DNA from: Amoebophrya sp. A120
Taxonomy: Eukaryota; Sar; Dinophyceae; Syndiniales; Amoebophryaceae
Length of the DNA: 64,000 bases
NCBI GenBank assembly: GCA_905178155.1
Contig: CAJINV010000010.1
Location: 3,244,587-3,308,586 of the forward strand
Direction of reading: 5' to 3'
In this document: positions 9,901 to 20,300 of the stretch, piece after piece
Layout: each line of letters opens with the position of its first letter
Numbering within the stretch: position 1 is the first letter of the stretch
Notes under the pieces: model-generated
What the model was told of the DNA's origin: nothing
Seen by the model: the letters and a program-made list of their open reading frames with translations, nothing else
The model's database searches: none
Position numbers and translations under genes: made by a program

Positions 9901-12309
9901 GGCGTGTGGTACATGTTCGCTTCGTCGTGGTGATCAAGCCATCCTCCTCGGTGGTCATTGTGGAGGTCGTTTGCTCCGAAATGCCGGTCTTGGTGCTCCT
10001 CGTTTCCCTTGCTTTCGGCCACGCATTCCCGGTCGTAGAGCACGAGCGTGTAACGCGAAAGAAGAACACAGACCTCGTTGATGATCAGGCAGGTCGTGAA
10101 GATGAGGCCCTCCGCGCTGTCCGCGCGCTGCGTGACGGACGATAGCGTTATGGAAGCGTGAGGATTGAAATCCTCAAAGTTGAAATAATTTCTCATGCCG
10201 AAATTGCAAGGCATGAAGTGCCTCTCTTGCAGGGATTGCAAATGGGGCCGCTTGTGAGCCTGTTGCGGGTTTGGAATAGATATAGAGCTGCCAAAGTAGC
10301 ATGACAAAAGGCGCCTTCTGTCCCTAAACAGCATGACAAACTGGCTTTAGGCGGTTCCGAAATTTGTCATGCGCCGCTGGGAAATTGGGCTTCCAGCTGG
10401 TACCTATCCTCGATTTTATGCATAATCTACAAATAATTTCAACTTTGACGATTTCAATCCTGACGCATCCATAAGCGTTCCCATTCTGGTAAAATTCCAC
10501 GGCATCACGTAGTACAGCCGAGCACGCGCCCGCCGCACGCCGGCGGCAAGCCCGCTTTCGGTTCTGGCTGCGCCGTGGCCGCGGCCGTGGCCACGCGCCG
10601 GCACCGGGTCCCGCTCGACGTCGGAGTGGTCTCCCGGCACCTCCACGCCGTTATCCTGAGTAAAAACGTCCCCACACCATGGGCAAGATGGGAAATTTTT
10701 TTTCCAAGATAGGCAATCGGCAACACAAATCTCCAAGTCTTGGGAGTTCTGCATGACAACTTTCCATCTGCAGTGTGCTGCTGGTTAGCAAGGAAAGCCG
10801 CATGAGAAAGCCATTTAGTCATGCCGTTTACAGCATTACAAATTGCAAAACACGAATGCCTCTCAAGGAGATGCGCATTACAAATGTTCCTGTCATTGTG
10901 CATTTGCATGACAACTCTACTGGGGTGGGGACGTTTTTACACCAGATAGCCGTCCGGAGGGAGGTACTCGAGTGGAAGGAACACCAGGCGGGAGGTATCC
11001 TGAGTAAAAACGTACCCACACCAGAGTCAAGATGGGGAATCGGCTAGACAAATCCACAAGTTTTGGCTGTTTTGCATGACAAATTTGGATTCGTAGTGTA
11101 GTGCTGTTTGAGCTAGCTCAGCAGCATCACAGATCTAGCATACCATGCTGATTGGAGCATGACAAATTGCCAAACACCACTAGAAAATGCTTCTCATGGA
11201 GCTCCGCATGAGAAACATTTTCAGCATGCAGATTTGCATTACAACTCTGGCGTGGGTACGTTTTTGCTCAGGATAGGAGGGGAGCACAATCCCGATCACC
11301 ACCGCTATGTAGCCGCAGGCGAGTAAAACGATCGTAAAGGTATACTCCAGCTTGGACAGGGCCAGCAAATACGTCAACGTCCACTCCGCCACGGTTTCGA
11401 GCAGCGCCAGGAGGTCGCGGACGACCCGAAAACCCAGCTTGCTGTTCTCGCGCACGTATGCATTGCAAAAGCAAAAGTATCGCACTCGTATAAATGCATT
11501 ACAAATTTCCGCAGCATGAGAAATCAAATTTGTAATGCGGAATGAGAATCTGTAATGCGGAATTACCTTAAGAAGAAGAACAGGATTTGTAATGCATGAC
11601 TGCAATACAAGCACGATACTTTTGCACAGGATAGCACGTCCGCCACGTCGCGGGCGCAGGTCTTGGCGCTCGTGCGGAGCTCTCGGTTCGCCCGCTGCAG
11701 GTTCGCTTTTGTCGCGTTCAGCTGGATCACCATGGATGTCAACGAGGTCTCTGACGCCTGCAGCGCGGCCACGGACGCTTCCCACTGCGCAAGCTGCTGC
11801 GCAGGAGCCAAAAGGCCTTGCTGTCTTGTTTGCGCAGGAGCCGTTTGTAGTTCCTCTTGCAGTTCGTGTTCGTGGTCCCCATGAAGATCATCTTCACGCA
11901 ATAAAACCGGCCGCTGCTGCTCGCCAGGTTGTAGTATCTGCAACGCCGAGCCGACTTTTTGATGTCGTGGTTCTACTGCTGGATCATTCTCTTTGTTGTT
12001 GTGCTCCCCGTGCTTTTGAGGAGGTGAAAATCTCGTGGCTAACAAGAGTTCTCCGGAAGACGAAGTAAATTGGCGCTCGAAAATTTTGTTTCCCTCCACC
12101 GCGGCCCAGCAACCGGGGAGTAGAAATAAGCCACGACCAGGAGATGATGAACTTAAATTATCCAGCAATCCACATCCAGCGCAGTAGAGTACAACCAGGA
12201 CGAACAAAACTACATGCTGAACCACGGAACTAGAAGCCCTGCTACGTCCTTCTCCCTGGCGGGAAGACACCAGGAGGAGCTTCAACATGTTCTTGGAAGT
12301 TGTTGTCAT
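6955..12309 (-). CDS. Multi-pass membrane protein, 839 aa (TMP)
   Basis: Twelve exons (12309-11634, 11456-11276, 10995-10949, 10651-10474, 10148-9810, 9656-9621, 9313-9011, 8853-8667, 8353-8310, 8030-7996, 7739-7295, 7058-6955), all separated by introners; joined length 2520 nt in one frame. Family not recognised. Residues about 28-50 form an N-terminal hydrophobic segment (VVLFVLVVLYCAG), then a Gln-rich coiled region. Further membrane segments include TIVLLACGYIAVVIGIVL, LIFTTCLIINEVCVLL, VAWLIFPPVLMLITAAV, VVLFAMGLLLIF, LVLGWFFCAVFAVLCHVL and VLAMLFVFGLPVWPML, with an acidic Ser-rich loop in exon 7. The C-terminus is Trp-rich (DIAWWWTPSCGTYADYLM; RDLMWWELPYEKAF). The start is the ATG at 12309. 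A channel, transporter or scaffold role cannot be told from sequence alone. Confidence 0.7.
7059..7294. mobile_element. Introner, family G (variant)
   Basis: Between exons 11 and 12 of TMP, duplication TCCGC. TIR reads TATCGCAAGAAAAAACTG on one side and TATCGTAAGAAACAAGTG on the other. Confidence 0.85.
7740..7995. mobile_element. Introner, family H
   Basis: Between exons 10 and 11 of TMP, duplication AATAC. C-rich arm CTCCCCCTCCCCCTCAT on the left and G-rich partner inside the right half. Confidence 0.9.
8031..8309. mobile_element. Introner, family C
   Basis: Between exons 9 and 10 of TMP, duplication CCACC. Leaves a 35-nt exon on its left. Confidence 0.92.
8354..8666. mobile_element. Introner, family F
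   Basis: Between exons 8 and 9 of TMP. Duplication imperfect (CCTGC against CTTGC), so probably an older insertion. Confidence 0.85.
8854..9010. mobile_element. Introner, family B
   Basis: Between exons 7 and 8 of TMP, duplication TACTT. Confidence 0.92.
9314..9620. mobile_element. Introner, family E
   Basis: Between exons 6 and 7 of TMP, duplication TTGGA. TIR extends about 50 bp to GTGATGCAT. Confidence 0.92.
9657..9809. mobile_element. Introner, family B
   Basis: Between exons 5 and 6 of TMP, duplication GGGCG. Only 36 nt of exon separate it from the E element on its left. Confidence 0.92.
10149..10473. mobile_element. Introner, family E
   Basis: Between exons 4 and 5 of TMP, duplication AGCGT. 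Confidence 0.92.
10652..10948. mobile_element. Introner, family C
   Basis: Between exons 3 and 4 of TMP, duplication GCCGT. Confidence 0.92.
10996..11275. mobile_element. Introner, family C
   Basis: Between exons 2 and 3 of TMP, duplication GGAGG. Second C copy in a row, separated by a 47-nt exon from the previous one. Confidence 0.92.
11457..11633. mobile_element. Introner, family B
   Basis: Between exons 1 and 2 of TMP, duplication GCACG. Confidence 0.92.
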
Positions 12310-14375
12310 ACTAGTTCAGGAGCAGGTAGGACGAAGGTCGCCAGAAGTAGAGTTCTTCCAGTAGCTGAGGCCGATGCTCCTGCTGTCTACGTATCAGAAT
12401 CAATCTTCCCGTATGAACTTCGTGCGTGGTCCTGGTTCTCTCCCCGTCCTGCAAGTCCTGCAGCTGCGACGACACTGGATGATGTGGTCGATGGCTTCAC
12501 GTTTGGAAAATCTTCTTGCTGTCAGAATTTTCTATATTTTCCGTAGTCGCGCAACTTCTTCTGTTACTTCCTGTTTCGTGAAACGAGATTGTTAACCGTG
12601 ATCATCGATCTTCTTGCGTGTTGAATACTTAGGGACAGGCGTACTTAGTTGTATTCAATTCCGAGATCGGGTTCAACATATTCATAATTAATGCGCGTCT
12701 GAATTTAGTGGTACGTATCTACCGGTGATACTGATATCTTCTATATCTTCTGGTAAGAAAAAAAACGCCCTTCTTCTACTTGCAGTTGAAAAGAAAAAGC
12801 GTGCAACAGGAATACAAGAGTGCTCTAATAGTCGTTCATCACCACGACGAGGCATAAATTCATTTTGACGAAAAACAAAAACTACCGATTTTTTCATTTA
12901 TATCTCCCCGTGAAATGCTTTCGATTTGTTCCAGTTCCTTAAATAGCCTTTACTAAAGCGAATCACGATGGAGTCAGGACCCATATTATTCGCACGACGA
13001 CGACCCACACGACTACTTCGCATCTATACTTACGACTACGGCTAGACAGAGGGCGAAGAAAGCAGTTTTGCATCTTATGCATCAATCTAAAGCTGACATG
13101 ACAATTTCCCCGATGATCACAAACGAGAACCACCATTCTTGGTGTGAAAAAGCTGCCACTGCGAAGATGCACGACGCCCATCAGGTAGAAGTTACGCGAT
13201 GAGACAAAAAGGATACAAAATCAGAAATCAAAGCTTCGTCTACTCGTCTAGGTCTAGCACCTGAAGATTATCATACATAAACAAACTTCAGGCTCCGCTC
13301 TACTGCCCCATGGTGTTATTGAATCGGTTGAATTCCATCTTTCATGTGTTGTAATCACGCAGGAGCCACAGGCTATGTGAAATACGCGACCCTAGAAATC
13401 GTGCTGGGCTATCGTGTATCAAATGCAAAAGTGTCTGCGTCTGGAAGAATGCGCGATTTGTCATGCTGCTTTTCCATGACCCATGAGGTCTGGAATGCAG
13501 GACCTAGCAAGACAGACTCTGTGCGATCTCTCTCATGCCTATCCTGCATGAGAAACTCCCTCCCGACTTGGTGAAAACTGGACGACTTTTGGTAATCATG
13601 CAACACAGATTTTTGCGTGCTTCAGATTTAGCATGACAAGTTGCAATCTTCCAGACCCAGACATTTTTTCATTTGATATCGTGGTCATCATCCATCAAAA
13701 CTAAACCTCTACTTAATTGCTATTACCCTGAAGTAACTCGAAAAAATGTTGAAAAAGGTGATTAATGATAGGTCGTTCTACTTATCATCTGTGCACCTTT
13801 GCATTACGCTCGGCAGGAGGGCTGCAGCTGCCGCGTCGTGCCACTAACTCTATCTTGGAACAACGACGACCACAAGCGAATGCAGAAAGTGCATCTAAGA
13901 CAAAAAGAACATGAAGTGAAAAAAAGAATAAAACTGAAAATTCTACATGATAAAAGAACAGTATAGTCCAAAGAGCGGGCAAGCGTGTCTGATGCTGCTC
14001 TCTGTTCTTGTTCTTTGTCTTTCTCTTTCCCGCCTCTTGGGTTAGAAAATAAAGGAATGAGCAGGACGAGGTGACACTTTCCTTGAGGGAAACAGAGAAA
14101 GAAAAAATTTCAAGTAATAGTGAACCTAAACGCGCATGTGCATGAAAAAACGGTAACAAAAACTTGCTCGAGCCCTTCCGCTCGGCAAAAAAAATCATCA
14201 AAAATTCGTAAAGTTCGGCTTCGGTGTGGCCTCCATTACAACGTGGAGTCGCCACAACAAACCCCCGCTTTAATACACAACTTCTCAGTAAGCTACAGGT
14301 AGTTGCCTCGAACTTGAGGGAGAGCAGGGAGACGCAAACAACCATCTCGGGCAGCTAGTGCTTGATTTACTGTAG
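12310..14375. other. Intergenic between TMP and GHL, holds one A element
   Basis: Two kilobases with no convincing coding frame. It contains the family-A element 13417-13679. A 186-aa minus frame at 13785-14345 is Phe/Leu-rich without features and was not called. The element suggests an unseen transcript, for example a long 5' leader of TMP. Confidence 0.4.
13417..13679. mobile_element. Introner-type element, family A, outside any known exon
   Basis: Duplication TCGTG on both sides, complete TIRs. No open frame can be joined across it, so it is either an intron in an untranslated leader or a plain intergenic insertion. Confidence 0.88.
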
Positions 14376-17300
14376 TCACATCTTCGAAGAAATTTTTTTC
14401 ACGATCATGGAATTATCGCTTGCTATCTATCCACTGCAAAAGCATCGTACTAGTAGGAGCCACTCTGAGTCTGATCGCATGACAACGAATTTTTTACTCA
14501 GCATGTAAACAAAAATGATATGAGGCAGGAACCCAGGTCTATAATCTTCTTCACCCAGGCATGACATTAATTGCACTTTTTCAATTTCATAATTATACTT
14601 TTAGTTCCTGACGAGTACGATTCTTTCGCAATGCATAGCCCAACGACCTCCACGACTGCAATTTCCGCGATTGGCATCGGAATGGCGCAAAAGGAGATGT
14701 CTTTGGTGTTTTTCACTTCCATCTCGATCAGGAATTGTTTCTTGCTACCGAAGTCTATCCTGTGCAAAAGTATCGTATTGCAATCATGCATATACAAATC
14801 TTTCTTTTAGGGTAAACCCGCACTACAAATTTGATTTCTCATGCTGAGGGAATTTGTAATGCATTCATGCGAGTACGATACTCTTGCAGTTCGTAATGTC
14901 GTCGCTTTGGTTTATTTCATCCTCGAAAATGCTGTCCGGCAATTTGCACGTAATCGTTGTCGTTGTTTCCAGCTCGAGAAAGTCGTGCAAGATTGAAACG
15001 ACCTCGAGTTGTTCCTATGCAAGAAAAAAACTGTGTAAGCGTAACTTTCTTGGAGGAACAGCATCACAAGGTTGCTCTGCATGACGGAGAAAACCTGTCA
15101 TGCGTAGCTAGTACGTGAAAACACGTACGAAAAGAGCCTCTGATGCATGTCCAGCATGACAGTTGTACGTGTCTTGCATCGTCTGCAGCACAAAGAAAGT
15201 TACACTTACACAGTTTTTTTCTTGGATAGTTCCTCATGGTCCTCTAGTACTTGTTGCCCGGAGTTGTCCGCCGAAGATCCAGTGGTTTTTTGGTCGTTTT
15301 TCCTTCCAGCAGCTCCTACTCTCTTCAGCACGCATCTGGTTGGCAGTGTGTCGCGTCCGAGCTCTTCCCAATCGCCACCCAGCGTAATTGCATCCTTCCC
15401 GATGTAGGTAATCGCGAGAGACAGCGAAGTTTTTGGCATAATTCCCTTCTTGTTGCTCACCTCTTCGCCGGGGGCCCTGTTGTCAACGCTTGTTGTTGCG
15501 GCAGTTGGTCCATCCCTCGAAGCTGCTGCTCGTCCTGCCGCGAAAGTGATCTGCTCCAGGTCCAGGCAGAACAGCGCCCGGGCCGTCGGCCACACGATGG
15601 AGCCCCACCGGAGGCAGCTGTGCCGCAGTCTCGGGAGGAGCTGTGCGGCAATTTTGTCGTGGTCGCTGGCAATGGTCTCATAGGTCATCGAATAGTACAT
15701 CTGGTCCACAATCGCGTTGCGAACAGAGTCGTGGGTCGTTGATAATGTAGTTGATGGTGCTGCCGCACTTGAATTTTTACTATTACCTCCACTACAGTTC
15801 GTGCTTGTCCGGGGCGGTACGACGAAAACTGGCGTGAGGCCTTCCCTGTTATCAAATGTAAAAGTGTCTGGGTCTGGAAACTTGTGATGCTGTGTGGCGT
15901 ATCATGAGGAGGCCACAGTTGCTGGCTCAGCATGACAAGTTTCTGAGCTTCTAGGTGTTGCGGTTGCCTATTCTGCATGACAAACTACGTTTCTGCATGA
16001 TAGAAAAGTGGGGCTCTTTGGTAATGTGCATGACAGATTTGAGAGTCATGCCAGACAAGCATGACAAACTTGCATTCTTCCAGACCCAGACATTTTTACA
16101 TTTGATACCTGTTCTTCGATGATGAATTTGAATTACCGGCGCCGGCGAACTGAATCATACTGGCAGTTGTACTACCTCCGTTTGTTCTACTGTTGGACGT
16201 CGAGGAGATGATCCTAGTCGAGGAACGCCCAGCAGTAGTTTTACTCAGGTCAAAAAGCGCGAAGTTTTCCCAGTTTTCCCCCACGGAGAGGTACGCGTGG
16301 CACGTGCAGTCCGGGTGGGTGGCCAGAATCAGCGAGGGGTTCTTATCCGCATTGTAAAAAACGCCGCCGGTCCAGAACAAATCGGCAAACGCGCCCCGTT
16401 GGCGGTGCTGCCCGCCCAACACGACGGAGGTCTGGTACCCGATTTGCGCGTAGAGCAGGTACGAAAGAGCCAGCACCTCGGCGTACAGTGCGTTGGCGGA
16501 GTGAAGGCGGTCTTCCGCGGTGGGAATTATGGTACCGGTGTAAAGAGAATTGGAAAACTTTCTGTGGTCTTCTTCTTCTTCTACTACAACTTCTCCGGTG
16601 AGAACCACGTCTTCAGCTGTTCTCGACTTGTTTGTCCGAACAACTTCTCCCCCGACGAGGTCCTCACCCGCCAGTGCCGTCGCTTGCTTTCGCCACGACT
16701 TTCCGGTCAGCTCCGTGCGGGAAACGGGCAGGGGTTTCTCGGTGAACGTGCAGGAGCTCGAAGTGGTCCTACTTGTTTCAGAACCATACGAAGTTGTAGA
16801 CGACACGCCGCTGGCCGTAGTGGACGACGCTTCTGAAGCTACTGAGAGCAATCTGTCGTGCTGCTTGATGTTGATGTGGTGATCCTGTTTATAGTTCAAC
16901 ATGGCTGCCGCTCGCCGGCACACCAGCTCGTCGTAGTAAACCCGCAACTTCAACATGCTCATGCGCCAGTTGAGCACCAACGTCGTCCGGGGCGCTTTAT
17001 CCAAAAATGGCCGGACCACGTCCTCGAAGTCGCGAAACGTAGTGGAAGTTCTTGTTCTACTGGAAGATGATGTTCCGGTCGTCGACGTCCCCGCAGATGT
17101 TGAAGCAGTAGGTGCTGGTGCAAAAATCCCATCAGTCTTCTTCGACTCCAGCCAGTCTTTCCGTTCCAAGTCGAACAGCAGGGTGCACATTTTCTCCGCC
17201 ACTTCCGCGTCCCAGAGGAAGCAGAGAAACCGGCAGTACTCCAGCAGCCCCTCGAACAGGGCCGGCTTCGTTTTTCGCAACTCCGTCGCGTCGCCCCCAA

Positions 17301-20300
17301 GGTCAAACAGGCCACTTTCCTCGAGGAAACAAGACGAAGCTGCAGCTGCCTCTGCTCCTCGTCCACCACCTTCTCCACCACCACACCCCTCCCACGCTGC
17401 GATCAGGGCGACAAATTTATTCACATCGTCCGAAACACCCTCACTGTAGCAGCCCAGTACGTCCGTACACTGCTCCCCCTGGTCGAGCATGGCCCAGAAC
17501 ATCTGGGGCCGGATATCAAAAGGAAAAATCCCCCCTCCCCATATTGAAAAGCTATGTTTCCGAAAATTTGCGTTGCTGATTTGAGGTCACAAATCGTGTC
17601 TGTCTTGCAAGACAGCAATGGCATCCGCTCCGCCCCACTATGCTGGCGGTTTGTAATGCTGTTGGTCCTACAGCATAGGCGTTCCCCATGCTAAGCGCCT
17701 AGGCCAAAACCTCTGCGCACTGGCATGATATCGGCCTGCAGTCCCCTACTGCAAGACAAATCTGATTTGTGTACGCAGATCCAGCATCAGAAGTTTCGTT
17801 TTGATATGGGGTGAGGGCTTTTTTCACTTTGATACCGGACGGAAATAGGTTCCCGGCCGTGGGTCAGCGCCAAGGCGACGGGCCACCCCTGCTGCGGGAA
17901 CTCGCAGCCCACGCAGTGGCAGAGGTCCGGGTAGTTGCGCAACTTGAATTCCGGTGGCACCTTGTCGCGAAACTCCGTGTAGGTGTACGAAGACCACGGC
18001 CCGTAGACGATCCCGGTGAGGCCGCTATCCTGTGCAAAAGTATCGTACTCGTATTGCAATCATGCACTACACATCTTTTCCCTAAGGTAAATCAGCACGA
18101 AAAATTTTCTTCCTCATCCTGAGAAAATTTGTAATGCATTCATACGAGTACGATACTTTTGCACTGCATAGCCGATATCCTGCACCAGCTCCCGTCTCGT
18201 CTCTTCCCTCGCGAGAATCCGGAAAAAATCGTCCTCACGTTTATGGCTTGCTCAAACGTTACATCAATCCCAAACGTTACAATAGAGTTGTCTGCGTTCT
18301 TTTGTATTGCAACATATTAAAAATGAGCATGACAGACTCGAAGAGCGTTCCACTTTGTGCAATACAAACCCTGCCCAATTGTAGTGCGGCATGGGACTCT
18401 GGAACTTGTCATGCGCAATCCTATCTTCAGAGCTGGCTAGATAATGCACTTCTTCCATCACAGATTTCCATATTCTATGGTCACCGATTTGAGATTGTAA
18501 CGTTTGAGCAGGTCATAACGTTCCCGCGGCTGCCACCCCGCTTCCATATTCAAGTCCACGGATTTCGAAAGGCCGTATGAACTGCAAAAAAATCGTACTC
18601 AAATAAATGCATTACAAATTTCCTCAGCATGAGAAATGAAATTTGTAATGCGGATTTACGTCCAGAAAAAAATTTGTAATGCATGATTGCAATACGAGTA
18701 CGATACTTTTGCACTGGATAGGCCAAACTGTGTGCTGATCCAAAGCTCCAGCTTCACCGGTTCTTGCCGCGGGCGAGCAGAGTCGAGCCTGTAGTCCAAC
18801 GTGTCGTAGTACTTTTCCCGATAGTACTTTATTTGTTCCTTTGCGATGTGCCGAAGTAGGGTATCTGGCTCGTGGCCGCCGGGATCGCCGCCGGGAATGA
18901 ACAGAAAGTCCAACCTTGGCAGCGCTTCCTGCACGAGTTTCCAGTGCGTATGGGAGTGTCAGGATCGAAATCGACAAACTCGAAAAATTTGTATTGCATA
19001 AAATGTAGAACACGTAAGGCCTGTGCTGGGGAGCAGGCAAATGAGACCGACAGCAAGCCTGTTTAGGGGAGGACGATGTGCTGCCGGATTAGCAGGAGAG
19101 GAGCAGTCATCTTTGCCCGAACAGCATGACAGATTGGATTTTGGTCGTGCTCCCGAAATTTGTCATGCGCCACTTGGAAAGTGAGGCTGCAACTGGTATC
19201 GACTTTATGCATCACAAATTCTTTCGATTTTGTTGATTTCGATCCTGGCAGTTCCATAGTGCGCTCTCGCCCTGTCGAGCGCCCCGTCCTCCAGCGCGTA
19301 GCTGGGAAAAAAGGCGGGGAACCAAATGCTCACGTGCAGGTCCAGCAAGTCGCAGTATCCTGTGCAAAAGTATCGCACTCGTACTAACTGCATTTATGCA
19401 TTACAAATCTTTTTCTTGAGCTAAATCAGCATTACAAATTTTATGTGTCATGCTGAGGAAATTTGTGATGCATTCATAGTCATACGAGTACGATACTTTT
19501 GCAAAGCATACGCAGTACTCGCTGACGATGCGCAGCATCTCGAGCCAGGAGGTGGTGAAGTGCGGCGAATACGCGGCGTCGTCCAGCCTATCAAGTGTAA
19601 AAATGTCTGGGTCTGGAAGACTGCGCGATTTGTCATGCAGCTTTTCCATGACCCATGAGGCCTGGAATGCAGGGCCTAGCATGACATTGGTGGTCTACGG
19701 GCAGGACGTCCCGGTGGCACGACGGCCGATAAGCTTACAAATATCATGTTGTCGCACTTAAAAATACTTAAAAGATGAAGAGCATCTTACCGATCAGACA
19801 TGAGATTGAAATCTTATTGCCTTGCTAGCGCCAAAGAAAAGGAGCACAGCATAAGGCAGCAAACGTATCATCATGTATCAGCTGCATACGAAGTTTTATT
19901 TTACGAAATTCGACGAGTAAAAATACTAAAAAAATGTTGCAAGTCAGACGTGAGGGCGAGTTCTTACATCTTGCTAGCGTCAACGAAAAAAGAGTACAGC
20001 CGACGACCAACAAAAAACGCGTCATCATGTGACCACTTGCATACGAAGTTCCGCGTACGAAGTGCGACGACATAATATGCAGGGCCTAGCATGACAGATT
20101 CTGCGCGATCTCTCTCATGCCTATTCTGCATGAGAAACTCCCTCGCGACTTGGGCAAAACTGGACGACCTTTGGTAATCATGCAACACAGATTTTTGCAT
20201 GCTGCAGATTTAGCATGACAAGTTACATCCTTCCAGACCCAGACATTTTTACATTTGATCCAGCCCCGGGGGAATCACCTCGATGCTGTTGCAGCCAAAG

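Noticed and set aside
13785-14345. 186-aa minus frame upstream of TMP
   Set aside because: Phe/Leu/Ser-rich, no start context or family, no introner joins to it.
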